64,000 bases of DNA from Symbiodinium natans (lineage: Eukaryota; Sar; Dinophyceae; Suessiales; Symbiodiniaceae), in NCBI GenBank assembly GCA_905221605.1, contig CAJNDS010002324.1, positions 310,501 to 374,500 on the forward strand, written 5' to 3'. The translations under genes and the position numbers were made by a program. Under the pieces are notes generated by a model. The model was given only the letters and a program-made list of their open reading frames with translations, made no database searches and was not told where the DNA came from. Of the stretch, positions 44,801 through 57,129 are shown one piece after another (position 1 is the first letter of the stretch; the number at the start of each line of letters is the position of its first letter).

Positions 44801-47800
44801 TGCAACGAAACCACAGAAACTCAAGACGTGTAGCAATTGCAACGAAACCACAGACACTCAAGACGTGTAGCAATGGCAACGAAACTTTCATCAGAAACTC
44901 AAGAGTAGCAATTGCAACGCAACCATAAAAACTCAAGATGTGTAGCAATTGCAGCGAAACCTTGCTCAGAAATTCAAGACGTGTAGCAATTGCAACGAAT
45001 CCACAGAAACTCAAAACATATAGCAAGTGCAAAGAAACCTTCCTCAGATGCCCACGATGTTAAGCAATTGCAACGAAACCTTCCTCTGAAACTCAAGACG
45101 TGTAGCAATTGCAACGAAACCTTCCACAGAAAACCCAAGCGGGGAGCAATTGCAACGAAACCTTCCACAGAAACTCAAGACGTGGGCAATTGCAACGAAA
45201 CCTTCCTCAGAAACTCAAGACGTGTAGCAATTGCAACGAAACCTTCCTCCGAAATTCAAGACGTGTAGCAATTGTAACGAAACCATCCACCAAAAACCCA
45301 AGACGTGTAGCAATTGCAACGAAACCTTCCTCAAAAATTCAAGACGTCAAGCAATTGCAACAAAGTAGCAACTGTAACGAAACCTTCCTCAGAAACTCAA
45401 GATGTGTAGCAATTGCAACGAAAACCTTCCTCAGAAACTCAGGACGTATAGCAAATGCAACGAAACCTTCCTCAGAAAACCCAAGACATTAATTGCAACG
45501 AAACTTTCCTCAGAAAATCCAAGATGTGTAGCAATTGCAACGAAACCTTCCTCAGAAATTCAAGACGTATAGCAATTGCAACGAAATCTTCCTCAAACAA
45601 CCCAAGACGCCTAGCAATTGCAACGAAACCTTCCTCAGAAACTCAAGACGTGTAAAGCAGTTGCAACGAAGCTGTCCTCAGAAACTCAAGACGTTCAGCA
45701 ATTACAACGAAACTTTCCTCAGAAACTCAAGACATGTAAAGCAATTGCAACGAAACCTTCCTTAGAAACTCAAGATGTGTAAAGCAATTGCAACGAAACC
45801 TTTCTCAGAAATTCAAGGCGTGTAGTAATTGCAACGAAACCTTCCTCAGAAACTCAAGACGTGTAGCAATTGCAACGTAACCTTCCTCAGAAACTCAAGA
45901 CGTGTAACAATTGCAACGAAACCACAGAAACTCAAGACGTTCAGCAACTGCAACGAATTCTTCCTAGAAACTCAAGACGTATAACAATTGCAACGAAACC
46001 TTCCTCAGAAACTCAAGACGTGTAACAATTGCAACGAAACCACACAAACTCAAGACGTTCAGCAATTGCAACGAATTCTTCCTAGAAACTCAAGACGTGT
46101 AGCAATTGCAACGAAACCTTCCTCAAAATTTCAATATATGTAATAACTGCAACGAATCCTTCCTCAGAAACTCAAGACGTGCAGCAATTCCAACGGAACC
46201 TTCCCCAGAAGCTCAAGACGTGTAGCATTTGCAACGAAACCTTCCACAGAAACTCTAGACGTGTGTCAATTGCAACGAAGTAACAATTGTAACGAAACCT
46301 TCCTCAGAAACTCAAGATGTGCAGCAATTGCAACGAAACCTTGCTCAGAAACTCAAGACTTATAGCAATTGCAACGAAATCTTCCTCAGAAACCCAAGAC
46401 GTAAAGCAATTGCAACGAAACCTTCCTCAGAAACTCAAGACGTGTAACAACTGCAACGAAACCTTCCTCAGAAACTCAAGACGTATAGCAATTGCAACGA
46501 AACCACAGAAACTCAAGATGTATAGCAATTGCAACGAAACCTTCATCAGAAACTCAAGACGTGCAGCAATTGCAACGAAACCTCCCACAGAAACTCAAGA
46601 CGTATAGCAATTGCAACGAAACCTTCCTCAGAAAATAAAGACGTGTAACAATTGCAGCGAATTGTTCCTCAGAAACTCAAGACGTGTAGCAATTGCAACG
46701 AAACCTTCCTCAGAAACTCGAGTCGTGAAGCAATTGCAACGAAACCACAGAAACTCAAGACGTGTAGCAATTGCAACGAAACCACAGAAACTCAAGACGT
46801 GTAGCAATGGCAACGAAACCTTCATCAGAAACTCAAGAGTAGCAATTGCAACGCAACCATAAAAACTCAAGATGTGTAGCAATTGCAGCGAAACCTTGCT
46901 CAAAAATTCAAGACGTGTAGCAATTGCAACGAAACCACAGAAACTCAAAACATATAGCAAGCGCACAGAAACCTTCCTCAGATGCCCACGATGTGTAGCA
47001 ATTGCAACGACACCTTCCTCAGAAATTCAAGACGTGTAGCAGTTGCAACAAATTCTTCCTCAGAAACTCAAGACGTGTAGCAATTGCAACGAAATCTTCC
47101 TCAGAAACTCAAGACGTATAGAAATTGCAAGGAAACTTTCCACAGAGAGCATAGACTTGTAGCAATTACAACGAAATCTTCCTCAGAAATTCAAGGCGTG
47201 TAGCAATTGCAACGAAACCTTCCTCAGAAACTCGAGACGTGTAGCAATTGCAACGAAACCTTCCTCAGAAACTCAAGACGTGTAACAATTACAACGAAAC
47301 CTCAGAAACTCAAGACGTATAGCAATTGCAACGAAACCACAGAAACTCAAGACGTGTAGCAATTGCAACGAAACCTTCCTCAGAAACTCATGATGTGTAG
47401 CAATTGCAACGAAACCTTCCTCGCAAACTCAAGACGTGTAGCAATTGCAACAAAACCTTCTTCGGAAAATCAAGACGTGCAGCAATTGCAACGAAATCTT
47501 CCTCAGAAAAACAAGACGCGCAGCAATTGCAACGAAACCTTCCCAAGAAACTCAAAACGTGTAAAGCAATTGCAACGAAACCTTTCTCAGACATTCAAGA
47601 TATGTAGCAATTGCAACGAAACCTTGCTAAAAAACTCAAGACGTTCAGCAAATGCAACGAAACTTTCCTTAGAAACTCAAAACGTGCCAAGCAATTGCAA
47701 CGAAACCTTCCTCAGAAACTCAAGACGTGTAAAGCAATTGCAACGAAGCCTTTCTCAGAAACTCAAGACGTATAACAATTGCAACGAAACCACACAAACT

Positions 47801-50060
47801 CAAGACGTGTAGCAATTGCAACGAAACCTTCCTCAGAAACTCAAGACGTGTAGCAATTGCAACGAAACCACAGAAACTCAAGATATGTAGCAATTGCAAC
47901 GAAACCACAGAAACTCAAGACGTGTAGCAATTGCAACGAAACCTTCCTCAGAAAACCCAAGACGTGAAGCAATTGCAACGAAACCTTCCTCAGAAATTCA
48001 AGACGTGCAGCAATTGCAACGAAACTTTCCTCGGAAATTCGAGACGTATAGCAATTGCAACGAAACCTTCCTCAGAAATTCAAGACGTGTAGCAATTACA
48101 ACGAAACCTTCCTCAGAAACTCAAGACGTGTAAAGCAATTACAACGAAATCTTCCTCAGAAACTCAAGATGTATAGAAATTGCAACGAAGCCTTCCTCAG
48201 AAAACCCAAGACGTGTAACAATTGCAACGAAACCACAGAAACTCAAGACGTCTAGCAATTGCAACGAAACCTTCATCAGAAACTCAAGACGTATATCAAT
48301 TGCAACGAAACTTTCATCAGAAACTCAAGACGTGTAGCAATTGCAACGAAACCTTCCTCAGAAACTCAAGACGACGTAATGATGACGAAACCTCCCTCAG
48401 AATTTCAAGACGTGCAGCAATTGCAACGAAACCTTTCTCAGAAATTCAAGATTTATAGCAATTGCAACGAAACCTTACTCAGAAATTCAAGACGTGTAGC
48501 AATTGCAACGAAACCTTCATCAGAAACCCAAGACGTGAAGCAATTGCAACGAAACCTTCCTCAGAAAACCCAAGACGTGTAACAATTGCAACGAAACCTT
48601 CCTGAGAAAATCAAGACGTGTAGCAACTGCAACGAAACCTTCCTCAGAAAACTCAAGATGTGCAGCAATTGCAACGAAACCTTTCTCAGAAACTCAAGAT
48701 GTGCAGCAATTTCAGCGAAACCTTCCTCAGAAACTCAAGACGTGTAGCAATTGCAATGTAACCTTCCGCAGAAACTCAAGACGTGTAACAATTGCAACGA
48801 AACCACAGAAACTCAAGACGTGCAGTAGTTGCAACGAAACCTTCTTCAGAAAACTCAAGACGTGCAGCAATGCCAACGAAACCTTCCTCAGAAACTCAAG
48901 ACGTGTAGCAATTGCAACGAAACCTTCCTCAGAAACTCAAGACGTGAAGCAATTGCAACGAAACCTTCCTCAGAAATTCACGGCGTGTATCATTTGCAAC
49001 GAAACTTTCCACAGAGAGCATAGACTTGTAGCAATTACAACGAAACCACAGAAATTCAAGACGTGTAGCAATTGCAACGAAACCACAGAAACTCAAGACG
49101 TGTAGCAATTGCAACGAAACCTTCCCCACAAAGCCAAGACGTGTAGCAATTGCAATGAAACCTTCCTCATAAATTCGAAGCGTGTAGTAATTGCAATGAA
49201 ACCTTCCTCAGAAACTCAAGACGTGAAGCAATTGCAACGAAACCCGAGAAACTCAAGATGTGTAGCAATGTCCACGAATCCACTCTCAGAAATTCAAAGA
49301 AGACGTGTAGCGATTGCAACGAAAAACCTTCCTCAGAAGCTCAAGACGTGTTGCAATTGCAGTGAAACCTTCCTAAGAAACTCAAGACGTATAGTAATTA
49401 CAACGAAACCTTCCTCAGAAGTTCAAGACGTAAAGCAATTGCAACGAAACCTCTCAGAATTTCACGATATATAGCAATTGCAACGAAACCTTTCTCAGAA
49501 ACTCAAGATGTGTAGCAATGTCCACGAAACCTTCCTCAGAATTCAAGATGTGTAGCAATTGCAACGAAACCTTCCTCAGAAATTCAAGACGTGTAGCAAC
49601 TGCAACGAAATCACAGAAACTCGAGACGTGTAGCAACTGCAACGAAATCTTCCTCAGAAATTCAAGACGTCTAAGCAAATGCCTTCCTCATAAACTCAAG
49701 ACGTGGAAAGCAATTGCAGCAAAAACATTCTCAGAAACTCAAGATGTGTCGCAATGTCCCAGAAACTCAAGACGCGTAGCAATTGCAACGAAATCTTGCT
49801 AGAAATTCATGACGTGCAACAATTGCAACGAAACCTTTCACAGAAAGCCAAGACGTGTAGCAATTGCAACGAAACCACATACACTCAAGATGTGCAGCGA
49901 TTGCAACGAAACCTTCCTCGGAAAATCAAGACGTGTAGCAACTGCAACGAAACCTTCCTCAGAAATTCAAGACGTGCAGCAACTGCAACGAAACCTTCCT
50001 CAGAAACTCAAGATGTGTAGTAATTGCAACGAAACCTTCCTCAGAAACTCAAGATGTGTA
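35878..50060 (+). repeat. 41-bp minisatellite array (14.2 kb)
   Basis: The core unit is caagacgtgtagcaattgca followed by acgaaaccttcctcagaaact (41 bp). A 37-bp variant has accacag in place of accttcctcag. By length there are roughly 350 units. 41 is not a multiple of 3, so chance ORFs show a 41-residue period and no frame stays open beyond about 150 codons; it is not coding. Longer-range duplications are visible: 1,481 bp (39,902 and 41,383), about 1,855 bp (43,281 and 45,137), 3,819 bp (39,001 and 42,820) and 7,840 bp (40,861 and 48,701). Confidence 0.97.
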
Positions 50061-50062
50061 GC

Positions 50063-50244
50063 TTCCCCACCTTCGGTGTGGGGTTGTTAGATTTTAAACT
50101 CAACTCTTCTCCTCGCCCGGACCTCTTCCTCGCCCGGTCTGCCCCTCGCGCATTTCTGGAGTGCCCAAGCCCCGAGGGTCCCTGGAGTGCCCAAGCCCAG
50201 AGACTTCTTGAAATGGCCAACCCCCAAATCCCTAAGGTGGGGAA
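50063..50244. mobile_element. 182-bp segment with 11-bp terminal inverted repeats
   Basis: Ends are ttccccacctt (50,063-50,073) and aaggtggggaa (50,234-50,244), perfect inverted repeats. The inside is GC-rich, with the phrase gagtgcccaagcccc twice, and is unlike the arrays on either side. No target-site duplication was seen, so a MITE-like origin is only a suggestion. Confidence 0.35.
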
Positions 50245-50490
50245 TTTCGAAGTAAAATAATTTAGAATAAATATATCTTATAATAGTTATCATCTTCAAA
50301 TGGGTTTTTGAATAATAAACGTCTTATTACTTGGATATGATATTAAAATAAACTTCATGAGACCTCAATAAATTTTGCTTTTGCATATAAATGAGAACTA
50401 TTGATTGGAAGATCAATCTGAATTGATCTTGATATTTGACTTATCGGGTGGGTCATTAGAATATATCTTATTTCTTCACGAAATTTATGC
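50245..50490. other. AT-rich spacer
   Basis: Short AT-rich linker between the 182-bp segment and the second array. Nothing else seen. Confidence 0.7.
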
Positions 50491-50493
50491 GCC

Positions 50494-53400
50494 GGTTCTT
50501 TCTGTCCCACTCTTGTCCATAATAAAACGTACCCCCGGGTCTTGGTTGCTCTTTCTGGCCCACTCTTATCTGTGATACATCGTACCCCCGAGTCTTGGGG
50601 GCTCTTTCGTAATAAATCGTAGCCCGGGTCTTGAAGGCTCTTTCTGGCCAACGTTTATCCATAATAAATCGTAATCGTCCCCCCGCCCGGGTCTTGGTGG
50701 CTCTTTCTGACCCACTAATATTCGTAACAAATCGTATCCCCTTGATGCATAACAAATCGTACCCCCTTGATGGCTCTTTCTGGCGGGATCCGTAGCAAAT
50801 CGTGCTCCCGGGTCTTGGTGACTTTTTCTGGCCCATTCTTATCCGTAACAAATCGTATTTCCGGGTCTTAGTGGCTTTTTCTGGCCGCAACAAATCGTAT
50901 TCCCGAGTCTTGGTGGCTCTTTCTGATCCATTCTTCTCCATAATAGATCGTACCCCCGGGTCTTGGTTGCTCTTTCTGGCCCATTCTTATCTGTGATACA
51001 TCGTATCCCCGAGTCTTGGGGGCTCTTTCTGGCCCACTCTTATCCGTATCGTAATAAACCGTAGCCCGGGTCTTGAAGGCTCTTTCTGGCCAACGTTTAT
51101 CCATAATAAATCGTAATCGTCCCCCCCCCCGGGTCTTGGTGGCTCTTTCTGACCCACTATTATTCGTAACAAATCGTGCCCCCTTAATGGCTCTTTCTGG
51201 CGGGATCCGTAACAAATCGTGCTCCCGGATCTTGGTGACTTTTTCTGGCCCACTCTTATCCTTAACAAATCGTATTTCCGGGTCTTAGTGGCTTTTTCTG
51301 GCCGCAACAAATCATATTCCCGAGTCTTGGTGGCTCTTTCTGATCCATTCTTCTCCATAATAGATCGTATCCCCGGGTCTTGGTGGCTCTTTCTGGCCCA
51401 CTCTTATCCGTTCCAAATCGTACCCCTTATCCGTGTCAAATCGTACCGCCGGGTCTTGGTGTCTTTTTCTGGCCCTCTCTTATCTGTAACAAGGTTCTTT
51501 CTGGTCTAGTCTTTTCCGTATCAAATCGTTCTGCCGGGTCTTAGTGGCTCTTTCTATTCCATTCTTATCCGTAACAAATCGCTCCCCCGGGTCTTGGTCT
51601 TAGAGACTCCTTCTTGCCTACCCTTATCCGTCCCCTCGTAATCTTAGTGACTCCACTCTTGTACGTGGCAAGTCCTGTTCCCGGATCTTGGTGGTTCTGG
51701 CCGACTCTTATCTGAATCAATGATCTTTCTGGTCCATTCTTATCCCTCTTATTCGTAATAAATCGCGCCCCTAGGTCTTAGTGGGTCTTTCTAGCCCACT
51801 CTTTTCTCTTATCTAGAACAAGCCGTACCCCCGAATCTTGGTGGCTCTTTCTGGACCACTCTTATACGCAATAAATCATACTCCCTGGTCTTGGTGGCTC
51901 TTCCCACTTTTATCCATAACAAATCGTATTTCCGGGTCTTGGAATATTTTTCTGGCCCACCCTTATCCCCAACAAATGGTTCCCTCGGATCTTGGTGGCT
52001 CTTTCTGGCCCACGCTTATGTGTAGTATATCGTGCCCCCGGGTCTTGGGGGCTCTTTCTGGTCCACTCTTATCCATAATAAATCGTCCTCTTGGCTTTTT
52101 GTGGTTCATTCTGACCTACTCTTATACGTAATAAATCGTATCCCCGGGTCTTGGCGGCTCTTTCTGTATCAAATCGTATTCCCGGGTCCTAGTGGCTCGT
52201 TCTAATATAACAAATCGTACTTCCGCGTCTTGGTAGATTTTTCTGACTCACTCTTATCCATAATAAATCGCCCTGTAATAAATCGTACCCCCGGGTCTTC
52301 TCTTATCCGTAACAAATCGCACCTGGGGGTCTTGGTGACTCTTTCTGGCCCATTCTTATCCATAATGTAGCGTCCATTTAATTGTTCTTTCTGGCATAGT
52401 CTTATCCATAATAAATCGGGCTCCCGGGTCTTGGCGGTTCTTTCTAGCCCACTCTTATATATATTAAAGATCTTTCTGGCCCTCTCCTATTCGTAGCAAA
52501 TCGTACCCCGGGTCTTGATGGTTCTTTCTAGTCCACGCTCATCCATAACAAATCGTATCCCCGGGTCTTGATGGCTCTTTCTGGTCCACATTTCCATAAC
52601 AAATCGAATCCCCGGGTCTTGATGATTCTTTCTGACCCATTCTTATCTGTAACAAATCATGCCTCCGGGTCTCGGGGGCTCTTTCTGCCCCCCCCCCCTA
52701 TCCATAATAAATCGTACCCCCGGGTCTTGATGACTCTTTCTGACCCATTCTTATCCGTATCAAGGGTCTTACAAATCGCACCCCCGGGTCTTGGCGGCTG
52801 TTTCTAGCCCGTAACAAATCGTTCCCCCGGATCTTGATGGCTCTTTCTGGCCCATTCTTATCCGTACCAAATCCTGCCCCTTGGTCTCGGTGGCTCCTCC
52901 TGGCCGATTGCTATCCATAACAAATCGTACCCCCAGATCTTGCAGGCTCTTTCTGATCCACTCTTATCCATAACAAGGCTTTTCTGGCCCATTCTTATCC
53001 ATAATAAATCGCACCCCCTGATCTTAGTGGCCCTTTCTGGCGCACTCTTATCCGTCACAAATCGTATTCCCGGGTCTTGGTGGATCTTTCTGGTCCATTC
53101 TTATCCATCATAAATCGTACCTCCGGGTCTTGGTCTTGGCGGCTCTTCTGATCCATTCCTATTCATAACAAGATTGTTTCTGGTCCATTCTTATTCGTAA
53201 CAAATCGTATTCCCGAATCTTGGTGGCTCTTTCTGGCCCATATTTATCCATAACAAATCGATCTTGGTGGTTTTTCTGACCCACTTTGATCCATAATAAA
53301 TCGCATTCCCGGGTCTTGGTGATTTTTTCTGATCCACTCCTATCCATAATAAATCATATTCTCAGGTCTTGAAGGCTCTTTCTGATGCAATCCTCTCTAT

Positions 53401-54060
53401 ACCAAATCGTATTCCCGGGTCTTGGTAATTCTTTCTGATACAACCCTCTCTATAACAAATCGTATTCCCGGATCTTGTTGGGTCTTTCTGGTCAGTTCTT
53501 ATCCATAATATTCCGCCCTCCCGCATCTTCGTGACTCTTTCTGGCGCAATCTTGTCTACAACAAATTATACTCCCGGGTCTTGGTGACTCTTTCTGATCC
53601 ATTCTTATCCCTAAAAAATCGTATTCATGCATCCTTATCGATATTTCTGGCCCATTCTCATCCATAATAAATCGTATTCCGGAGTCTTAGTATTCTGACC
53701 TCCACTTATTCGTAATAAATAAAATTCCGGGTCTTGGGGCTCTTTCTGGTCCATTGGTCCATTCTTATTATCCGTAATAAATCATATTCACGGATCTTGG
53801 AGGCTCGTTCTGGATCATTCTGAAATATATCGTATTCTCGGAACTTGGAGGCTCTTTCTTGAGACCGCGCACTAACAATTCTTTCTGACCCACTCTTATC
53901 CATAATAAAATTCTTCACGATTCGTTACGAATAAGAACTAGCCAGAAAGAGTTGTCAAGACTCCGGAATACGATTTATTATAAATACGATTGGATTAGAA
54001 AGAATCATCAAGATCCGAAAATACGATCTATTATGGGTTCTTTCTATTCCATTCTTATCC
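50494..54060 (+). repeat. 53-54-bp minisatellite array (3.5 kb)
   Basis: The unit is gggtcttggtggctctttct, ggcccactcttatccgtaac, aaatcgtaccccc, giving roughly 65 units. A longer duplication of about 420-440 bp is visible (50,661 and 51,103; 50,887 and 51,304). Units become AT-shifted towards the right end. Between about 53,945 and 54,035 the unit runs in the opposite orientation. Confidence 0.95.
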
Positions 54061-55261
54061 GACCGAAAATAATATTAATTTGGGATTCAATCGATATTCC
54101 TCACCAATATCAAATATTAATGAACCAAATTATGAAAAGATATGGATATTATTCTAAATTCTTATGCCAAGCCTAAGGCCATAAGGTTACCTTGCGTCTC
54201 GCCCTTGCCCCGCCTTGCGCCGTGCTGGTGTTTGGCCATGCCGGCAAACATGCCAACTACAAAGCGTGGTACCAATAAGGTTTCTGGGGTTTATTGGAGC
54301 GTTTGGAATAAACGATTCTAGAGTTTTTCAAACAGATGACCTGATTTTAGAGTCTGGGGTTCTTAGCCCTTATATTCGCCCTTGCGTCCCCTTACGCCAT
54401 ATTGATTTTTGGCGTCATAGTTATACGAAGGTCCCATACGTGCTGACGGCCCAATTAAGCACGAAGAAGCGGGGATTTAGAATAATGTCCATATCATAGA
54501 ATATATAATATTGGGCAAAATCGTATTAAATATTTAATTAGAAATAATTCGAATCCATCCATCAATTCAAACTCCGATTAATTATCAATTCTCGATCGAT
54601 CCCATTCATTAAGCTAATATAAGAAATCATTATAGATAAATATAATTATTTCCTTAAATAAATTCTTTTAATCGAAATTTTAATTAGGGAAGATCCCAAA
54701 ATGATAATAATAATGAATATATATATATATATATCATTTCAATCGGTATCAAACCCAAGATAAATTAATCATAAATATACGAAATCAATACCCTCAGAGA
54801 TAATATATAGAAAGAATAATTAGAATATATAAGAAATATCAATTCTCGAATCAATTAATCCAAACTAGAGGGGACCCGTCGATTCCATCGACGGCATATA
54901 CGTCTGCCAATCTCTAAAAGAAGCTAAGGAATATCGAGAAAAAACGCGGACGGAAAATACGGACCAAAGATCAGAGTAAATAGAGAAGAATTAAACCTCA
55001 CATCCTAAAATATATAAGAATGACTCCCAGATAATTGGTGGCAAGACTTTGACGGATTTTGTCAACGATAAGGGAGGACTCGTAAAATTATCTAGAAATC
55101 AAGACGTCATGGCAGCCGTACCAATCCGAGACATATATCTAAGAGCGGGATTTGTAATGTTAGAGAAACTCGAACGGACCTGAAAAGCGTGAAAGGGCGG
55201 ACTAGTACTACAATAATACCATATTTTAATCGAGAAGTAAAAGTAAGCGAATCTAAAATTA
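54061..55261. other. AT-rich island 3 with a GC patch
   Basis: AT-rich, with an AT dinucleotide run near 54,717-54,735. A GC-rich patch at 54,180-54,290 has an AT-shifted second copy at about 54,375-54,450. A 94-codon frame at 54,215-54,499 spans both and is not supported as a gene. The 88-bp element copy is at 54,864-54,951. Confidence 0.7.
54864..54951 (+). repeat. 88-bp dispersed element, copy 2
   Basis: Contains actagaggggacccgtcgat and a perfect 8-bp stem with 3-base loop (CCGTCGAT, 3 bases, ATCGACGG on the reverse strand). Copy 1, inverted, is at 34,857-34,944. Confidence 0.65.
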
Positions 55262-56912
55262 ATCAAATAGATAATACCATGACAACCCAAAACCACCAAA
55301 GCGGACCAACACCATAATAACCCAAAACCGACCAAGCAAACAACACCGTGACAACCCAAAACCGCCCAAGCAAACAACACCGTGACAACGAACATCCGAC
55401 CAAACAGACAACACCATGACAACCCAAAACAAACAGACAACACCATGACGGCCCAAAACCGACCAAGCAGACAACACCATGACAACCCAAAATCACCCAT
55501 ACAGACTAAGCGGACAACACCATGACAACCCAAAATCGCCCAAGCCGACAATACCATGACAACCCAAGCGGACCAAGCGGACAACACTATGACAACCCAA
55601 AACCGACCAAACAGACAACACCATGACAACCCAAAACGGACCAAGCGGACAACACTATGACAACCCAAAACTGACCAAACAGACAACACCATGACAACCC
55701 AAAACCACCCAAGCGGACCAAGCAGACAACACTATAACAACCCAAAACCGACCAAGCGGACAATACCGTGACAACCCAAAACCACCCAAGCGGACCAAGC
55801 GGACAACACTATGACAACCCAAAACCGACCAAGCGGACAACACCATGACAACCCAAAATCGCCCAAGCGGACCAAGCGGACAACACCGTGACAACCCAAA
55901 ACCGACCAAGCAGACAACACCATGAGAGCCCAAAACCGCCCAAGCGGACAACACCATGACAGCCCAAAACCGACCAAGCAGATAATTTCGTGACAACCCA
56001 AAACCACCCAAGCGGACAACACTATGACACCCCAAAATCGACGAAGCGGACAACACTGTGACAACCCAAAACCACCCAAGCGGACCAAGCGGACAACACT
56101 ATGACAGCCCAACACCAACCAAGCGGACAACACCGTGACAGCCCAAAACCACCCAAGCGGATCAGGCGAACAAATTGTGCTAGCCCAAAACCGACCAAGC
56201 AGACAATACCGTGACAGCCCGAAACCGCCTAAGCGGACCAAGCGGACAACACCGTGACAACCAAAAAACGACCAAGCGGACAGCACCGTGACAACCCAAA
56301 ACCGACCAAGCGGACAACACCGTGACAGCCCAAAACCGACCAAGCGGACAACACCGTGACAGCCCAAAACCGCCCAAGCGGACAACACCGTGACAGCCGA
56401 AAACCGACCAAGCGGACAGCAACGTGACAGCCCAAAACCGCCCAAGCGGACAACACCGTGACAGCCCAAAACCGACCAAGCGGACAGCACTGTGACAGCC
56501 CAAAACCGCCCAAGCGGACAACACTGTGACAGCCCAAAACCGCCCAAGCGGACAACACCGCGACAGCCCAAAACCGCCCAAGCGGACAACACCGTGACAG
56601 CCCAAAACCGACCAAGCGGACAACACCGTGACAGCCCAAAACCGCCCAAGCGGACAACACCGTGTGACAGCCGAGAACCGACCAAGCGGACAGCACCGTG
56701 ACAGCCCAAAACCGCCCAAGCGGACCAAGCGGACAACACCGTGACAGCCCAAAACCGACCAAGCGGACAGCACCGTGACAGCCCAAAACCGCCCAAGCGG
56801 ACCAAGCGGACAACGCCGTGACAGCCCAAAACCGACCAAGCGGACAACACCGTGACAGCCCAAAACCACCCAAGCGGACCAAGCGGACAAGCCGTGACAG
56901 CCCAAGGAAAGC
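55262..56912 (+). repeat. 34-bp minisatellite array (1.65 kb)
   Basis: The unit is gaccaagcggacaacaccgt followed by gacagcccaaaacc (34 bp), with a 43-bp variant carrying an extra cggaccaag. The left units read catgacaaccc and caaacagac, AT-shifted relative to the right. The minus strand is open in all three frames for 250-394 codons because the unit has no stops on that strand. The translations have a 34-residue period and look artefactual. Confidence 0.95.
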
Positions 56913-56929
56913 CCAAACCTCAATCCGGA

Positions 56930-57030
56930 CAATTCCTAAAATTCCGGGAATTTTCAGCTCCGGGGAATTCCCAAAATTCCCGGGATTTTTAGACAAAAAG
57001 CGTTAAAATTCCCGGAATTTTCAGGATCCC
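56930..57030. repeat. CCGGGAATTTT palindromes at array edge
   Basis: Four variants of AAAATTCCCGGAATTTT in 100 bp. They resemble the palindromes at 32.4-32.8 kb and 33.7-33.8 kb. Confidence 0.65.
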
Positions 57031-57129
57031 CCTGCAAGGCCCTCACAAGCAGCCAAATGGACCGGAAGAGGAGGCGGGGCATCCGACAGGGCGGCCGCAG
57101 AGCGAAAATAGGGGTCGAGCCCGTAGCCT

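Noticed and set aside
35878-50060. CRISPR array
   Set aside because: Units are contiguous 41- and 37-bp copies without unique spacers, in a eukaryotic context; this is a minisatellite.
35878-50060. CENP-B-box-like core in the 41-bp unit (ttcgttgca on the minus strand)
   Set aside because: Only the first half of the box matches and the CGGG part is absent, so a centromere claim is not supported by it.
55732-56916. 394-codon minus-strand ORF
   Set aside because: Entirely inside the 34-bp array, with all three minus frames open and periodic; no start context or non-repeat domain.
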